Assembly: GCA_013176395.1 (NCBI GenBank)
Contig: JABMLP010000009.1
Location: forward strand, 1,116,001-1,180,000
Length of the DNA stretch: 64,000 nucleotides
Reading direction: 5' to 3'
Source: Venturia oleaginea
Taxonomy: Eukaryota; Ascomycota; Dothideomycetes; Venturiales; Venturiaceae
Shown: positions 25,965-37,445 of the stretch, piece by piece
Position numbering within the stretch: the first letter of the stretch is position 1
How the letters are laid out: each line of letters opens with the position of its first letter
Notes under the pieces: generated by a model
What the model was told of the DNA's origin: nothing
Databases searched by the model: none
What the model saw: only the letters and a program-made list of their open reading frames with translations
Made by a program: the position numbers and the translations under genes

Positions 25965-28399
25965 TCTAACTGATGGCTGACAATCCGCGCAGGCCGATGT
26001 CTCTTTGGTTTCGACCGATCGAACCTCGCACCCTCGACAGAGATAGATCCTTTACACAAGGGAACCGATCGACGCTCAGCCTCCCCAGAATTATTTTATC
26101 CACTCGATGCTACCGTTGGTTCATCTCAAATTTGCTAGTTTTTCACTCGTCTCGTCCTGTTTTGGTGGCAATGTATTTCAAACATGATACCCGTTTACGA
26201 CTTGTACACCATGTGCATACAACACCTTCTCGGTCGCAGGGTTGTACATTGGTGCGGGTCGTATGCAAGGAGTCCAGGAGTATGGTTTGTTTGGATCCTC
26301 TCTTTGCTTGTTGTCAGCGTTTAGTACCGTAGAATCCAGAAAAGGCGTTTGGCATTGGGACTGGGATACTGAAAGGGAGCAAGGGCATAAGGTGGGAATG
26401 CATTTTTCTCGGCCCAGGATATGGTCGGGTTCATCATGGGAATGGACGACACATTTGATACGATTACGCTTGTTGGGTTGCTATTGGTGTGGACGAGAGG
26501 ATGCTGTTATATATTACAATGCTATTATTCAAATGCTGCAACACTCGTGCGCGGACCGTGACTCTGCACGACGAGTATCAAGTTGAGAGTCGACCTTGAA
26601 TCATCATAGTGATAGAGGTAGTCACGTTCATTTAACATTGCCGAGATTCCACTTATTTTCATGACTATGTGGCCTAAGATCAAAGGCTGCATAAATCCCA
26701 TAGCTCACAATGAATTCCATAAATTTTTAAAACTATATGGCCTAAGATCGAATACTACCTACACAAATCATTAGCTCACAATGATAACCTTGCGACATGC
26801 ACTCGCCACGCATACATGTGCGACAGAGAAAAAAATCAGGGGCTGATTTTTGATTTTTTCCTTGTCCCACTGCGGCAGTATCTACGCTACGCTTCCGGGA
26901 CTTAATCCTCGCGTCCACGACTATATTTTGATTGTAAGATACCACGCACCACCGTACCTAAATTCAATCAAGCAGAAAAAAGTGAATAACACACGATAAA
27001 AAGAAAGACGCAAACAATAAAACAACACTCGATGCGACAAAACCTCCTAGACTTAGGCTTACGTACTCGAAATCATCGACCCCTCACTCACTCCTACCTC
27101 CCTTTGAACCCTTTCCCTATGCTACGTATCGGCCGGAAAGAAAAGACGACTATCGTGATATAATACTGACTAACTAACCCCCTCTCCTCTCCTCTCCTGA
27201 ACCCCTACCCCCCTCCCCTCTCTCACGTGCAGGAAAAACTAAAATGAATGTGCTAGACAGTCAGATGACGAAAAAGGGGTTATGGCTCCTCCACCAGTTT
27301 ACTTCTAGCTCGTGGAGGGAGTTATGCACTAGTCTAGTCCGGTCCAGTGCGAGAAGCGGGAGAGCTAATGCGCGTGATATGTTAGTTAGTTCAAGTTGTA
27401 TGTACTCTCTGTTACGCAGGAGATGTCGGTCATGTGAGATAGAATGGGTGGGGCGGAATACGGGGATGTGCGTGAGAACGAGAGAACGAGAAAACGGCTT
27501 TTCAGTTTTCGCTCGAGTCGACATCACATCACATCACATCCCCGCACAACACCCACATCTAAGACATCCTGTTTCAAACTTACATCGACCATCCCCCCAG
27601 AAGCAGGAAAGACTCATCGAACCACCCGGTGACTTAATCACCAGCCTCACATCCAAAACTCTTTCCAGACTCTCCAGTCTGGAGTGAACCAAGCCAATAG
27701 TCGTTTCAACTTTCGACGCTTTTTCCTTGATCACGACACCTCTACCAGACTAAAGACCACCTAATCAACCCACCATTACAAAACATCATCATCATGAGAT
27801 GTTCGCTTCGGTCCAGAGCGAAGATGTGCTCATGAGGAAAGTTTTCATTCTCCATGACCGCGATCATGATAGAGTCATCGAGATCGAGATCGAGATTGAA
27901 ATGGGGGATGCCTGATACTGGATGCCTGATGCCTGATGCCTGATGCCTGATGCACTACCAAGGCATCATCATGGCTCCCGTCTGGATTGAGTCAGTCAAA
28001 GTTACAACGTTTTCCTCCGAGAAATCGTACATCACGAGTGTAATTACGAATCAGCAGGAACCAATATCTTTCGATGAAGATATTCCTGGTGGGAAGGAGG
28101 AGGCGACAGAGGATTTGTCGACGAGAAAATGAGATCGAGATCAACTCTTTTACCTGAGCCACAAAATTGCTTCGCAAGGTCGATAATCCATGAGTGCAGC
28201 AGACAATGACTAATTCAATTCTAACTTGTGAGTCGATGGGTATCACTACCTGAAGTCTGAAGCCCACCGCAGCAGCAACGCTCATGACGTACACAAATGC
28301 GATAATGATAGCTAATCTGGTTCAATTGATATGCTGGAATGATCTAATCTATTCACACAGTACAAAATCTAAAATGATTTGCTTTCTTTCGTGACGAGA
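25965..28399. other. Intergenic region between convergent vosA and BLM10
   Basis: These 2.4 kb lie between two gene 3' ends. They contain an imperfect direct duplication of about 50 bp (26664-26712 and 26733-26783) and a pyrimidine-rich tract (about 27178-27226). A tandem GATGCCT repeat lies near 27906-27950. The 147-codon frame at 27244-27687 shows no motif and I do not call it. Confidence 0.6.
26664..26783. repeat. Imperfect direct duplication, about 50 bp units
   Basis: Two copies share TATATGGCCTAAGATC-like and AGCTCACAATGA sequences with diverged middles. They start about 69 bp apart. Confidence 0.7.
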
Positions 28400-31300
28400 C
28401 TATGCAAAATAACTCTTCCACAACACACCTTCTAAGTCTTCCAGCTGTTCTGGTTCGAAAGCCTATGGTGTATCGTTAGCATCATCCATGATCTGATCCA
28501 CAAATGTAGCTGACTTACCTTGACATCAACATGCCAAGTATCTTGCCTCGTCTTCTTGAAGTCTGCCAAAATCGTCTTCACACCCTTCCCAACTACTCCA
28601 GAATCTCCTGCCGCTTTGAGCGCGAGTGTTGCTAGAACATCAGGTAACCATGACGGCGGCGGAGAAGTGTAAGGGAAGGCCTGCACCAAAGCACCAAGAC
28701 CCAACACAGCAGCATGACGAGTGAGAACGCGCTTATTCTGTTCCGGTGTGGGCGTTGAGACACGAGACTCTCCCGCGAGGAGTGGCTGGCGTTTCGGCAT
28801 TGGATTTTTCCTGAGAAGATCCGAGAAGCGAGCCTTGAGCTCTTGAACCATTTTGTCGCGAAGCGCAACTGGAGAGCAGCGGATCATTCCGCTCAAGGTT
28901 GTCGCTGCGCCAAGACGGACTTCGAGTTGTACATCTGCTAACATGGCAGAGACACACTCAAAGAGCGCTTGTTGTTGTTTGGTCGACATGAGGAAAAGAC
29001 GTCTAAAGTAAAGAATCTGGATTGAGATGAGGACTCGCAGACGCTGGTGCCAAGACGCAGCATTGCGGCCGATGCGAATCAGCGCGTTGATGAACTCTGT
29101 GTCCTCGCCAGCACGGTGTGGTATATTTGGCATATGTCGGAAGACGTGGTATGCAAGACCCTGCAGTTCAGGATCCTCTTTGATGTCCATCATATGCAGG
29201 AGCTGTTCGAGAAAGATTTCTGGGAAAAACTTGGTGAGTTGCGTGCATTCATAGGAGGAAAGTGTGGCGTCGATCCAAATCAGGACTGTCTTTCCAGCTT
29301 GTGTATAAGATGAGGGGGTTTGTTGGCCAGGTGTACGTTCATTGCGCCACTTCTCAAGACGTTCAAACACGTCTACAATGGTCTGCGAGAATGCTTCGGT
29401 AGGCTCGTATGGGCGAACACCGAGCGATGAAGCCCGATTCTGTTTCCTCATTAGAGCGGTGACTGTCGGATATGCCTCATAGTAGCGTGTGCGGTGGATG
29501 GTAGACAACGTGTTGCCTATCGATTCTCGTACACTCTTGTATGGATGATCGAGGTGCTCCATGAAGTCGTCCAAGATGGGTTGAGCCAGTTGAAAGTGCC
29601 AACCGACATCATTGATCATCTGGTTCAGCAAGGATATCTTAGAGCTCTCCTTGAACGCTGCACTAGAATTCATGTCCAGGCGAAAGCCAGATAGCCAGTC
29701 CACCAATGGCCAAGCACGACGTGGGTCCTTGGCTTGGAGAACAAGATGCAAGAAGGTCGTCCAGTACGAGGAGTTCTCCGGAGTCAGGCCATCCTGGAAG
29801 ACGCGTTGTACTATAGGGAAGACGTATTCCCATACCTCTTCTCGTTGCTTTTGTTGGAGGTCCGGTGCAGCTGCGAGGAAAGCTCCCATAATTTCAGCAG
29901 TTGCACGATGCTGGTGCTTATCCATTCCGTCGCCATAGACAGCTTGGGTCAAGTCCTTGATGTCGGCAAATGTCGCAACCGCCACACCAGAGAAGACAAG
30001 TTCAAAAGCATTGGTCAACATCAGCGCGTTGGTCATACGAAACCTGTCGGCTGAAGCATCTCTTGGCTCCTGCTTCATAAATGCAAAGTAGGTTGAGAAC
30101 CAGTGGCGGTCCATGAGCTTTCCTATCAAGCTCCTCGCGTCATTTTCGACCTCGTCATAATCCGCTTTGGGAGGATTTGGGACAAAGGCAGAGAACTCCT
30201 CTCTCCAGACCAACCAACCTGGGTAGTCAAAGTCTACATAGTATTCAGCCTCCGGTTTGGCGAAACTTGAGAGATAGTCCTCGACAAAATCGGAATCTTC
30301 TTGGTCAACTTTCACCCGAATCTTGTCGGGAAGATCTTCTTGCATGAGCAGGTATTTCTTGTAATCGTGCTTGCACAGGCTTCGAGCGCTGACGACCCCA
30401 AATATGCCGTTCAAGGCTCCATGGTAGAGCCCACGTAAGCTTGGATGGGGGTCGATCGTGCCTTTCGTGACCAATTCGATCAGCGTAGGCGAAGCAATAG
30501 TATCAAATCGGACACCCAGGGTCACGACGATAGCCGCAGTGCGCTGTGCTTGTTTCCAGTGACATGTGCGCACGGTCTCGATGAGTTCTCCTGCAAGCAC
30601 CGTCTTCTTGTTTTCGACCTTGTTACGACGCTTCTTGATGAATTGAGCGCGCTTCTCGATCTTCGCTGTGATCTTGTCATCGATTTCAGGGGCAATAGAC
30701 TCCAGGATATCCTCATCAAGGATAACCATACGTTCAAGAGGTTTGCCCATGTCCATCACTTGATACAAAGCGTTGGCGACCAATTTCTGGATGGATTGTT
30801 TGTCTGCTGTAGTGGCGTCGACGAACGTCTTGATCAAACGAGGTGTAAACCTCCAATCTCGCCCGATTGTCTTTGCGAGACTGCCAAACAACAACGAGAA
30901 CATAGCGCCCTTGATCCTGGGAAAGTCTTGTTCTTTCACTGCCTTTTCAAGCGCGATGAGCAATGGAGGGATGACTAGTGGACGAGCACCGATCACACAT
31001 TTCACTGCAGACTCATTGGCACCCTGTGCTGTGCGTCGTATTTCAGTGTAGACGGAAACACTGGACTCGGCCAAGTCCATAAGCATTTGGACCTGCAGGT
31101 CATCCTTGTCGCGAGGGTTTGCATTGTGTCTCAAACGTTGCAGATGGTAGACATTGGCTCTGCGGACAAGCAACGGACGCGGGTATTCCTTCCTCAGTCC
31201 ACTGAACTTGTAGGGATGAATGTCGGCTGTGAGTAAACGTGTCACGCGATCCAGGACATGTGCTGAGCGCTCGATACCAACGTCAACGAACCATGCGCGG

Positions 31301-34300
31301 TACGCGTTGTAAAGAGCATTGAAGCACTGGACGTCGTCTTGTTGGAACTCAACTAAGAATGAGTGGACCTGGTGGAGCGCTTGACCGGCAATACGACGCA
31401 GGCGATGGATCTCTTCATACTCAGCACACCCTCTTTCCAATGAGTAGCCAGTATTGTATTGAAACACCAGTTTGCCATCATCATCATCAGCTTCGCCCAG
31501 GCTAAGCTCATCGTCTTCAGAGTCTTCAGAGTCTTCAAAGTCCTCAGAGTCTTCAGATTCCTCAGAGTCTTCAGAGTCAAGGTCCATCTTATCTTCCACA
31601 GCAGCCGCAATTTCTGCAACCTCGTCTCCTTTCGAAGCACCACCACCCGTCTTGTCAGAGAATTTGGGATCGACCAGGCAGGAGACCCCAGACAGTACTA
31701 GTCTTAGAAGGGTGATGTTTCGAGACACTTCATCAGACCAGTCTTTGCCAGTGCCGTCACGCTTGATTGGGGACGCAGGACCCGTTAGACTCTGTAAAGA
31801 TTTGATTGCGCTTCCTGCTTGGCTTTTAAAGAGCTCGATAGCGAAGGTAACCTCTCCAGCACTGGGTTTATGCCAGTTTATGGTCAATTGCTGAGGGTCG
31901 GCATACCGACCCCAATCAGCAGCTGTGAGACCACGAGCCAAATCTTTTGGTTCGAAAATGGAGAAGTCGAGTGTGTATGTCAAGGTGAGATTCAGGAGTA
32001 GATGATGGACGAAGTTCGAGACGTGGACAGTGGGAATACCTCGACACCGCTCTTGCATGAAGGCCGCAATATCAAACAAGTCATCCTTGTACTCAAGCAC
32101 AGCATCACCAACATGCACCACATACATGCTAAGAAGGCTGATGTGCCACACGAGCGCGCGATCTCTGGGCAGCACTTCAGACCCTGTGGTCCTGGAGGAG
32201 CCGGCACCATTGTCTTCAATCTCTGTCCGGATACTTGCGAGCACTTCGGGCAGAAGCCGCCTCAGCGCCTTCTTGGGTTTGATCTTGACGAGAGCATTGC
32301 AGATGAATGCCATAGCATCTCGGGCTTGGTGAACAACATGATTGCTGGTGAATGTGGCGACCCTGTTGAGAGCAATGTCATAGAGCTCAGGCGAAAGGGC
32401 AGCAAGAAGTGGTGTAAAAGTGGCGGGCAGGGTATTAACCACATTCTCTTCTGGCGAGCCGCTGCGAACGCGTGATGCATCGGGCAGATTTTGAAGCAGA
32501 GTGAAGACGCGATCGAGAAAGGAGTTGACGAACTCTGCAAGTTCCGTCGTCGATGAACGCAGGATAGCTTCTTCGTCTTCATCGCTCAACTCTGTGGCGT
32601 AATTCAGCTCAACGTTGGCACCCTCGTGATCCAAACGATCAACCTGTTCGGTGATCCACTGCAGCGCTATCTGCTTGTCTTCGTGGGTGTCACTAGGGGT
32701 TTGAACTCCGCTTGCGGCAGCACTGGCACGAGAGATCATATCATAGTCGTCGGATGAACCGTCCGATTTGGCATCGTCACGAATCTTTTCTTTTGTAAGA
32801 TCGTGAAATGGAATCTGGTATGCGATCGACTGGATGAATGACAGAGTGTGCATGGTCTTCTCGAGATCGTTTGCATCTATGCCAGGAAGAGCCAAACCAA
32901 GTAAGGTCGTAATGTGGCATCGGTAACCTTTGGTTCGTGACATGACCTTGGCAAGCATTTGTAGAGATCGAATTGATGAGATGGTTCGGTGGACCTCGAC
33001 CAACCCCTGCATTGAAGGGTATATCCTCTGCAGGGCACCAGGGAGAATCAGGTCTGGCTCTAGGAAGGCCAGACTTTGAAGTGTTGAAAGTGAGAAGTTC
33101 ATAGCAGTGCTACTTTTCGCGTAAATACCCATAAAAATGACCTCGCGCAGGCAGAGCACGAAGCGTCGCTTGACGGCATCATTCAGCTTCCTCTCCTCTG
33201 GGATGTCCATTTCCCCACTTTTTTCCCGATTCCATCGCATTACAAAGAAATCAGCCAGGTAGTAGACGAGCTGGGACAGGGTTTTTGTCCAGCCACCGGA
33301 GTTGGAAGGGTGGAAGAAGGTCTCTACAGCCTGTATCAGACCTTCAAGGTTGGCTAGAATCGAATTTGGCTTATCTAAGCAAGCTGGTGACAGTGACATA
33401 ACTATCCAACGAGCAATATGATGCGCGATCGGATGCTTGCGTTGATCCCGATCCAGAATGATTGCCAAACCAGCGTTGAGGTCCACAGTGTGTGAATAAG
33501 CAGAAGAGGCTTGGCCAACTGGAATTTCAAGAACTCGCAAGATAGCAGTGAACATGGTTGTCGATTGCTCTTCAGTCAATATGCCATATGCCGAAAATGG
33601 TACGTGGGGACATGTTAGGGTGTCGCGGGCAAGACGCGACAGAATGTCGATGAAATGCACATCAAACAACCGAGACCTATTCACCAGCGACCATGTGTGG
33701 AAAAAGGTCGGCAGATAGTATTGCGGTCGCAGTTCCGCCTTGTCCTCAGGGCCAGGATGCGTGGGAAGCAGAAGGTTGAGCAGTCCAACCACGACGTATG
33801 CATTCTCAGCAAAAGATGTGCTGAAGAATGGCAGAAATTCATCAAGCATCTCTGGAATATCTTTCGGATCAAAATAGATCTGCGCAAACGTGCAGATCTT
33901 GGTGAGAGTACGAGCGTTGCGTTTGACGGCGGCGCTGGTAGCGGTGCCGGATTCGCTAGGAAGCACAAAGACCTTGATTTCCTTGTACAACGGCCTCCAA
34001 TCCAGCATGAGGTCTTTTCCAGGTCTGAGATAATGCTTGCGCCTATGGCATGTCAGTCTATATCCATTGTCATCGTAGCTCAACATTGCAGTATATCTTA
34101 CTTGGTCAGCACCATGAACATGCTCGCGAATCTCTCTGCCACCACGTAGTCCAAGCCAGGCGCAAGAGCGAGTTCATAGTATAGCTTTACCAGTTTCACC
34201 CGAGTCTCGCGTGTCATATCGAACTTGAGAGATAGCCATCCCCGAATCTCTCTTGTCCAATGCACAGCACCTGGCGAGAAATCGCCTGCCGACACAGCGA

Positions 34301-34535
34301 TATATAGATTCTTGATGCATTCGTCCAAGTTCCGCTCCCTCTCCGCCTGGTCTTCGGTCTCATAAGGGAGATAGCTGAAATATTGGAAGGTGCGAGGTCG
34401 CGTGCGGGCGGACTTCGACGGGTCGTTGCCATCCTTCTCTTGCCATTCCACGCCTGGTGTCGATGCTCTTGATATATCGTTCCCATTTGCAGGTTGTAAT
34501 GAGCCAATCAGCTCTGATACTCGCTCGTGAGCCAT
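28400..34535 (-). CDS. BLM10: Proteasome activator Blm10/PA200
   Basis: Blm10 is a large HEAT-repeat solenoid that caps the 20S proteasome in nucleus and cytoplasm and opens its gate independently of ATP. Three exons fit: 34535-34102, 34042-28519 and 28462-28400, with introns of 59 and 56 nt. They give 2,006 residues (yeast Blm10 is about 2,140). The N terminus has PRTFQYFSYLPYETE, typical of the family. HEAT-like helices run throughout, and the C-terminal region matches the BLM10 C-terminal domain. A very acidic stretch (Ser-Glu-Asp repeats) is encoded near 31500-31590, in the region where yeast Blm10 has a flexible acidic loop. The last exon gives the C terminus Y-F-A, a variant of the HbYX motif (Y-Y-A in yeast and human) that docks on the 20S ring. 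The small last exon and first exon are not visible from the long frame alone. Divergent from PSF3. Confidence 0.93.
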
Positions 34536-35287
34536 GATGGCGGTGTCTGTACGGTGAGGCCAGGCTTGGACTCGATCTCGAGGAGGTTGGGGTAGGCGAT
34601 GTCTGCGTGCAGATAGCTCCGAGGTCTCTGTGGGGTAGGCGCAAACTGAATCTTGGGTCGTCTGATAGGTTCAGACAGGGCTCCTGGTGTGATGTTGATC
34701 TTGATATTAATCGCGGGAATATTCTACTAGCGATGTTGTAACCGGGTGTGACCCGGTGGGCTGGTGTTGAGAGACGGGGACGGAATATATTAACGGCGTA
34801 CAGTTGTCGTAATGACGGTTTTCCAGCGATCCGATTAGGAAGATGAAAATGGAGATGTTGACGAGTGCTCGTCGTGTGCTTTGCTTCGGAAGCTGTGGAC
34901 TGGTTGCACAAGCACAACGCAGTTGTTCCTGCTGCCGAAGTCGACGGGAGTGTTGTTGGATTCTCTTGGTGACACAAAGTCTATTCACACAAGAATCGAC
35001 CAATCCCAAAATCGAGAAGACTTTGACATGCAGGAGCTCCCGCGCGCAGCAAACTGGTTTATGAAGAGCTGGGATCCATCAGTCAGCCGCATTCTATCAG
35101 GCTGAAAGCAGTACGTAGGTCCTTAATTGCGGGACTCGCAGCTTCGCTTTAGGCAACTCAAGAACGCGTCGAGTCTCTGGCTGCAATCTATCGTCACACG
35201 ACAACGCCTTGGTTGGCATTCCATCCGAGCTTGCACGACACAATCACTCCAATTCCTCCGCCAGGAATTTGGTGTTTCTGACTTGTT
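34536..35287. promoter_or_regulatory. Divergent promoter of BLM10 and PSF3
   Basis: These 752 bp separate the two start codons. Frames in it have no family motifs. No clear Rpn4-type element was identified by eye. Confidence 0.5.
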
Positions 35288-36041
35288 ATGGCACAGTACT
35301 GGGATATCGACGCGATTCTCACCGATTCACTTGTAATTGACCTTACCAATCACGTCCCAACTCACGCGATTATACTCATTGCGCACCTAGAAAGTCCCCT
35401 CTACATTCGAATTCACCGTTGCCAACTTGGGATATCTTGATGGGAATCCTGGCGCTGCAGTAGGCTCACTCTTTGCTCCACTCTGCATGGTGCATTCTAA
35501 CCTTGAAACGCAGATCAAAGAAGGCACAAAACTCGAACTTCCATTATGGCTGGCGGAAATGCTCGCAGTATCACAGAACCAAGCCGGCACATCAACTCTA
35601 ACTCTCGATCTTCCGCATAGTCTTTCACCTCGCGTCTTGAACGCGCTGAAAGCAGATCCTCGAACTCTGGATTTAAGAGCACTGGCGCCCCACTTTTATG
35701 CTCTAGGAGCAAGAATGCTCGAGCTGTTCGAAGAGGACGAGATCAGCGATGTGCTTGCTGATGTGAGTTCGTTGTTTTGTGCATAGTTACGTATGTGTAC
35801 TGATTAAATCCAGTCTTTCAAGAAACGCGCGAAGGAGATCGCAGACCAAGCCCATAATCCGCGTGGAGCGTTGGGAGAGGGGGCAGAATTCTTGAGAGGG
35901 CTCGATGAAGAAGAGAGACAATGTGAGTGGTGCGAAAGCCTAAACTCTGAATGTGACTAAAGCGCGTCCCTAGTATTTAAGGCTGCGCACGAAAGCGCGA
36001 AGAGCGTGCGAACGTGGCTGGCAGACCTGAAGAAAAAATGA
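35288..36041 (+). CDS. PSF3: GINS complex subunit Psf3
   Basis: Psf3 is one of four GINS subunits (Sld5, Psf1-3) in the CMG replicative helicase. Four exons fit: 35288-35332, 35391-35762, 35814-35922 and 35974-36041. They give 197 residues, the usual family size. The N terminus MAQYWDIDAILTDS is the Psf3 B-domain start, continuing with VPSTFEF and NLGYLDG. The A domain has GTKLELPLWLAEMLA, followed by a helical C terminus ending in basic residues. The first exon of only 15 codons is easy to miss. It is fixed by the ATG at 35288 and by a GTAATT donor joined to an ACCTAG acceptor in phase 0. Introns are about 50-58 nt. Confidence 0.93.
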
Positions 36042-37395
36042 GCGCGGCCTGAGAGTACACACGATGTCCATTTCTCCCAAATCATGTCCCGTGAACATGT
36101 ACTTGAGTCTAACATGTCCTCTATTGCTATTCAGTAGTTAATCTTTTCCGGAAGATTGTCTCGTCGGCGAAGTCTTTTGTTCTGTTTTTGTTTCATCGTG
36201 CTCCCTTCTTCCCCGTGACATGAAGGGGGTCTACGCATCGGTGTTAATATATTTCCGGCCATCTTTTTATAGTTGCCAGAAATTCGAAGCCATCGACCTG
36301 AAGTTGAGAGACCCGAAACCAAATTGTGATTTCGACAGAATTATCAGCTTGGGGGGATTATGGGACAGTGGCCTTGCTGTGATGTGGTAATGTCCATCTG
36401 TCGTAGTATCCACCCAGCTTTAACGAAAACGTGTTCCTGGACTGGTATGCGGTGCTCTTCCAAACAGACTAAGATAGCAATGAATTCTCCGGATCGGTCC
36501 ATCAAGATCGCGAGAAGGATGATTGAAGGAAGTTCCCGTTCTCTTGACCTTCCGACGCGTGGCTCCAAGGGGCGTTCTCAAATTCGCGCCCCTCAGTCCT
36601 CAGTGATGTCCTTCATGTTTACCGATTTCAGAAAGTCAGCGTCCGGGAATCTTCGTATCTTTGCGGAAGCTCAAGTGCCTCGATCCACGGAGTATTCACA
36701 AGCAACACAGCGATCTCCTCCGACGAACGTGCAAGATTCGGCTCGCCGAAAAGGTAGCCGTCTCAATCTCGGTAGTGAAGTCAAAATGGGGTTAACAATT
36801 AGAGGGATGCTACTGGCCTGTCATCACCCGATATGCGGCGATTCAGCGGCCTCGGGTGCATGGAGCATTGGCTGGGCCCTGTGCATTGTTTGAATCCACC
36901 ACTAGTCCACTACCCCATATCCCGCTGGAGCTCTCAAAAGCGACGATGCACTCCAAGAAGCTCCGGATCGTGATGGCCCAATGTCTTTGCAGCTTCCCAG
37001 TACAGATGGTGAGCTCGCAGCTGAGGTGAGAGAAAGTTGTGAGTTGTGAGTTGTGAGTGGTGAGAGTCGACGAGTGAAGGGGCTAGGAGCCAGAGCCATC
37101 ATTGCATATTTGCATCTGCCCATCCCATGACGGCACTACTGCGAATACTATAATTTTCACGAATACAACCTCATTGACGGGTACTTTCGGGCCCAACCCC
37201 TAGCAGTTGTCTTTCCTCCTTCCTACTCCTACTCGACATCCTAACACTTTCCATCCTCCCTTCCCCTCCTCTTCAGCCTTGACCGCTGACTGCATAACGA
37301 AAATTCTCTACCAACCCGCAGACCGCTCCTACTCCGCCACCATCTCGGCTCCCTTTTGCGCATTCGTAAACAAACCGAAAGAGTTGGCGTAAGCA
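36042..37395 (+). other. Intergenic region upstream of the Nramp gene
   Basis: These 1.35 kb show no supported gene. A 177-codon frame at 36360-36893 lacks motifs. Near 37030-37070 there is a short GTGAGTTGT direct repeat. From about 37190 the sequence becomes pyrimidine-rich, as expected for the leader of the transporter gene. Confidence 0.5.
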
Positions 37396-37440
37396 ATGGT
37401 CACTGTCACTGTCACAACTTTCACGACCTTCAATTATTAG
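37396..37440 (+). promoter_or_regulatory. Short upstream ORF of the Nramp gene
   Basis: ATG at 37396 opens a 14-codon frame rich in Thr and Val. It stops at TAG 37438-37440, five bases before the main start codon. Ribosomes finishing it could reinitiate only poorly, so it may lower or regulate translation of the transporter. The presence of the frame is seen; its role is inferred. Confidence 0.55.
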
Positions 37441-37445
37441 CCAAC

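Noticed and set aside
27244..27687. 147-codon plus-strand frame between vosA and BLM10
   Set aside because: No family motif, biased composition and no splice context; most likely chance.
37356..37445. N-terminal extension of the Nramp protein to 37356
   Set aside because: This stretch has no in-frame ATG; the first is at 37446, and the region carries a separate short uORF.
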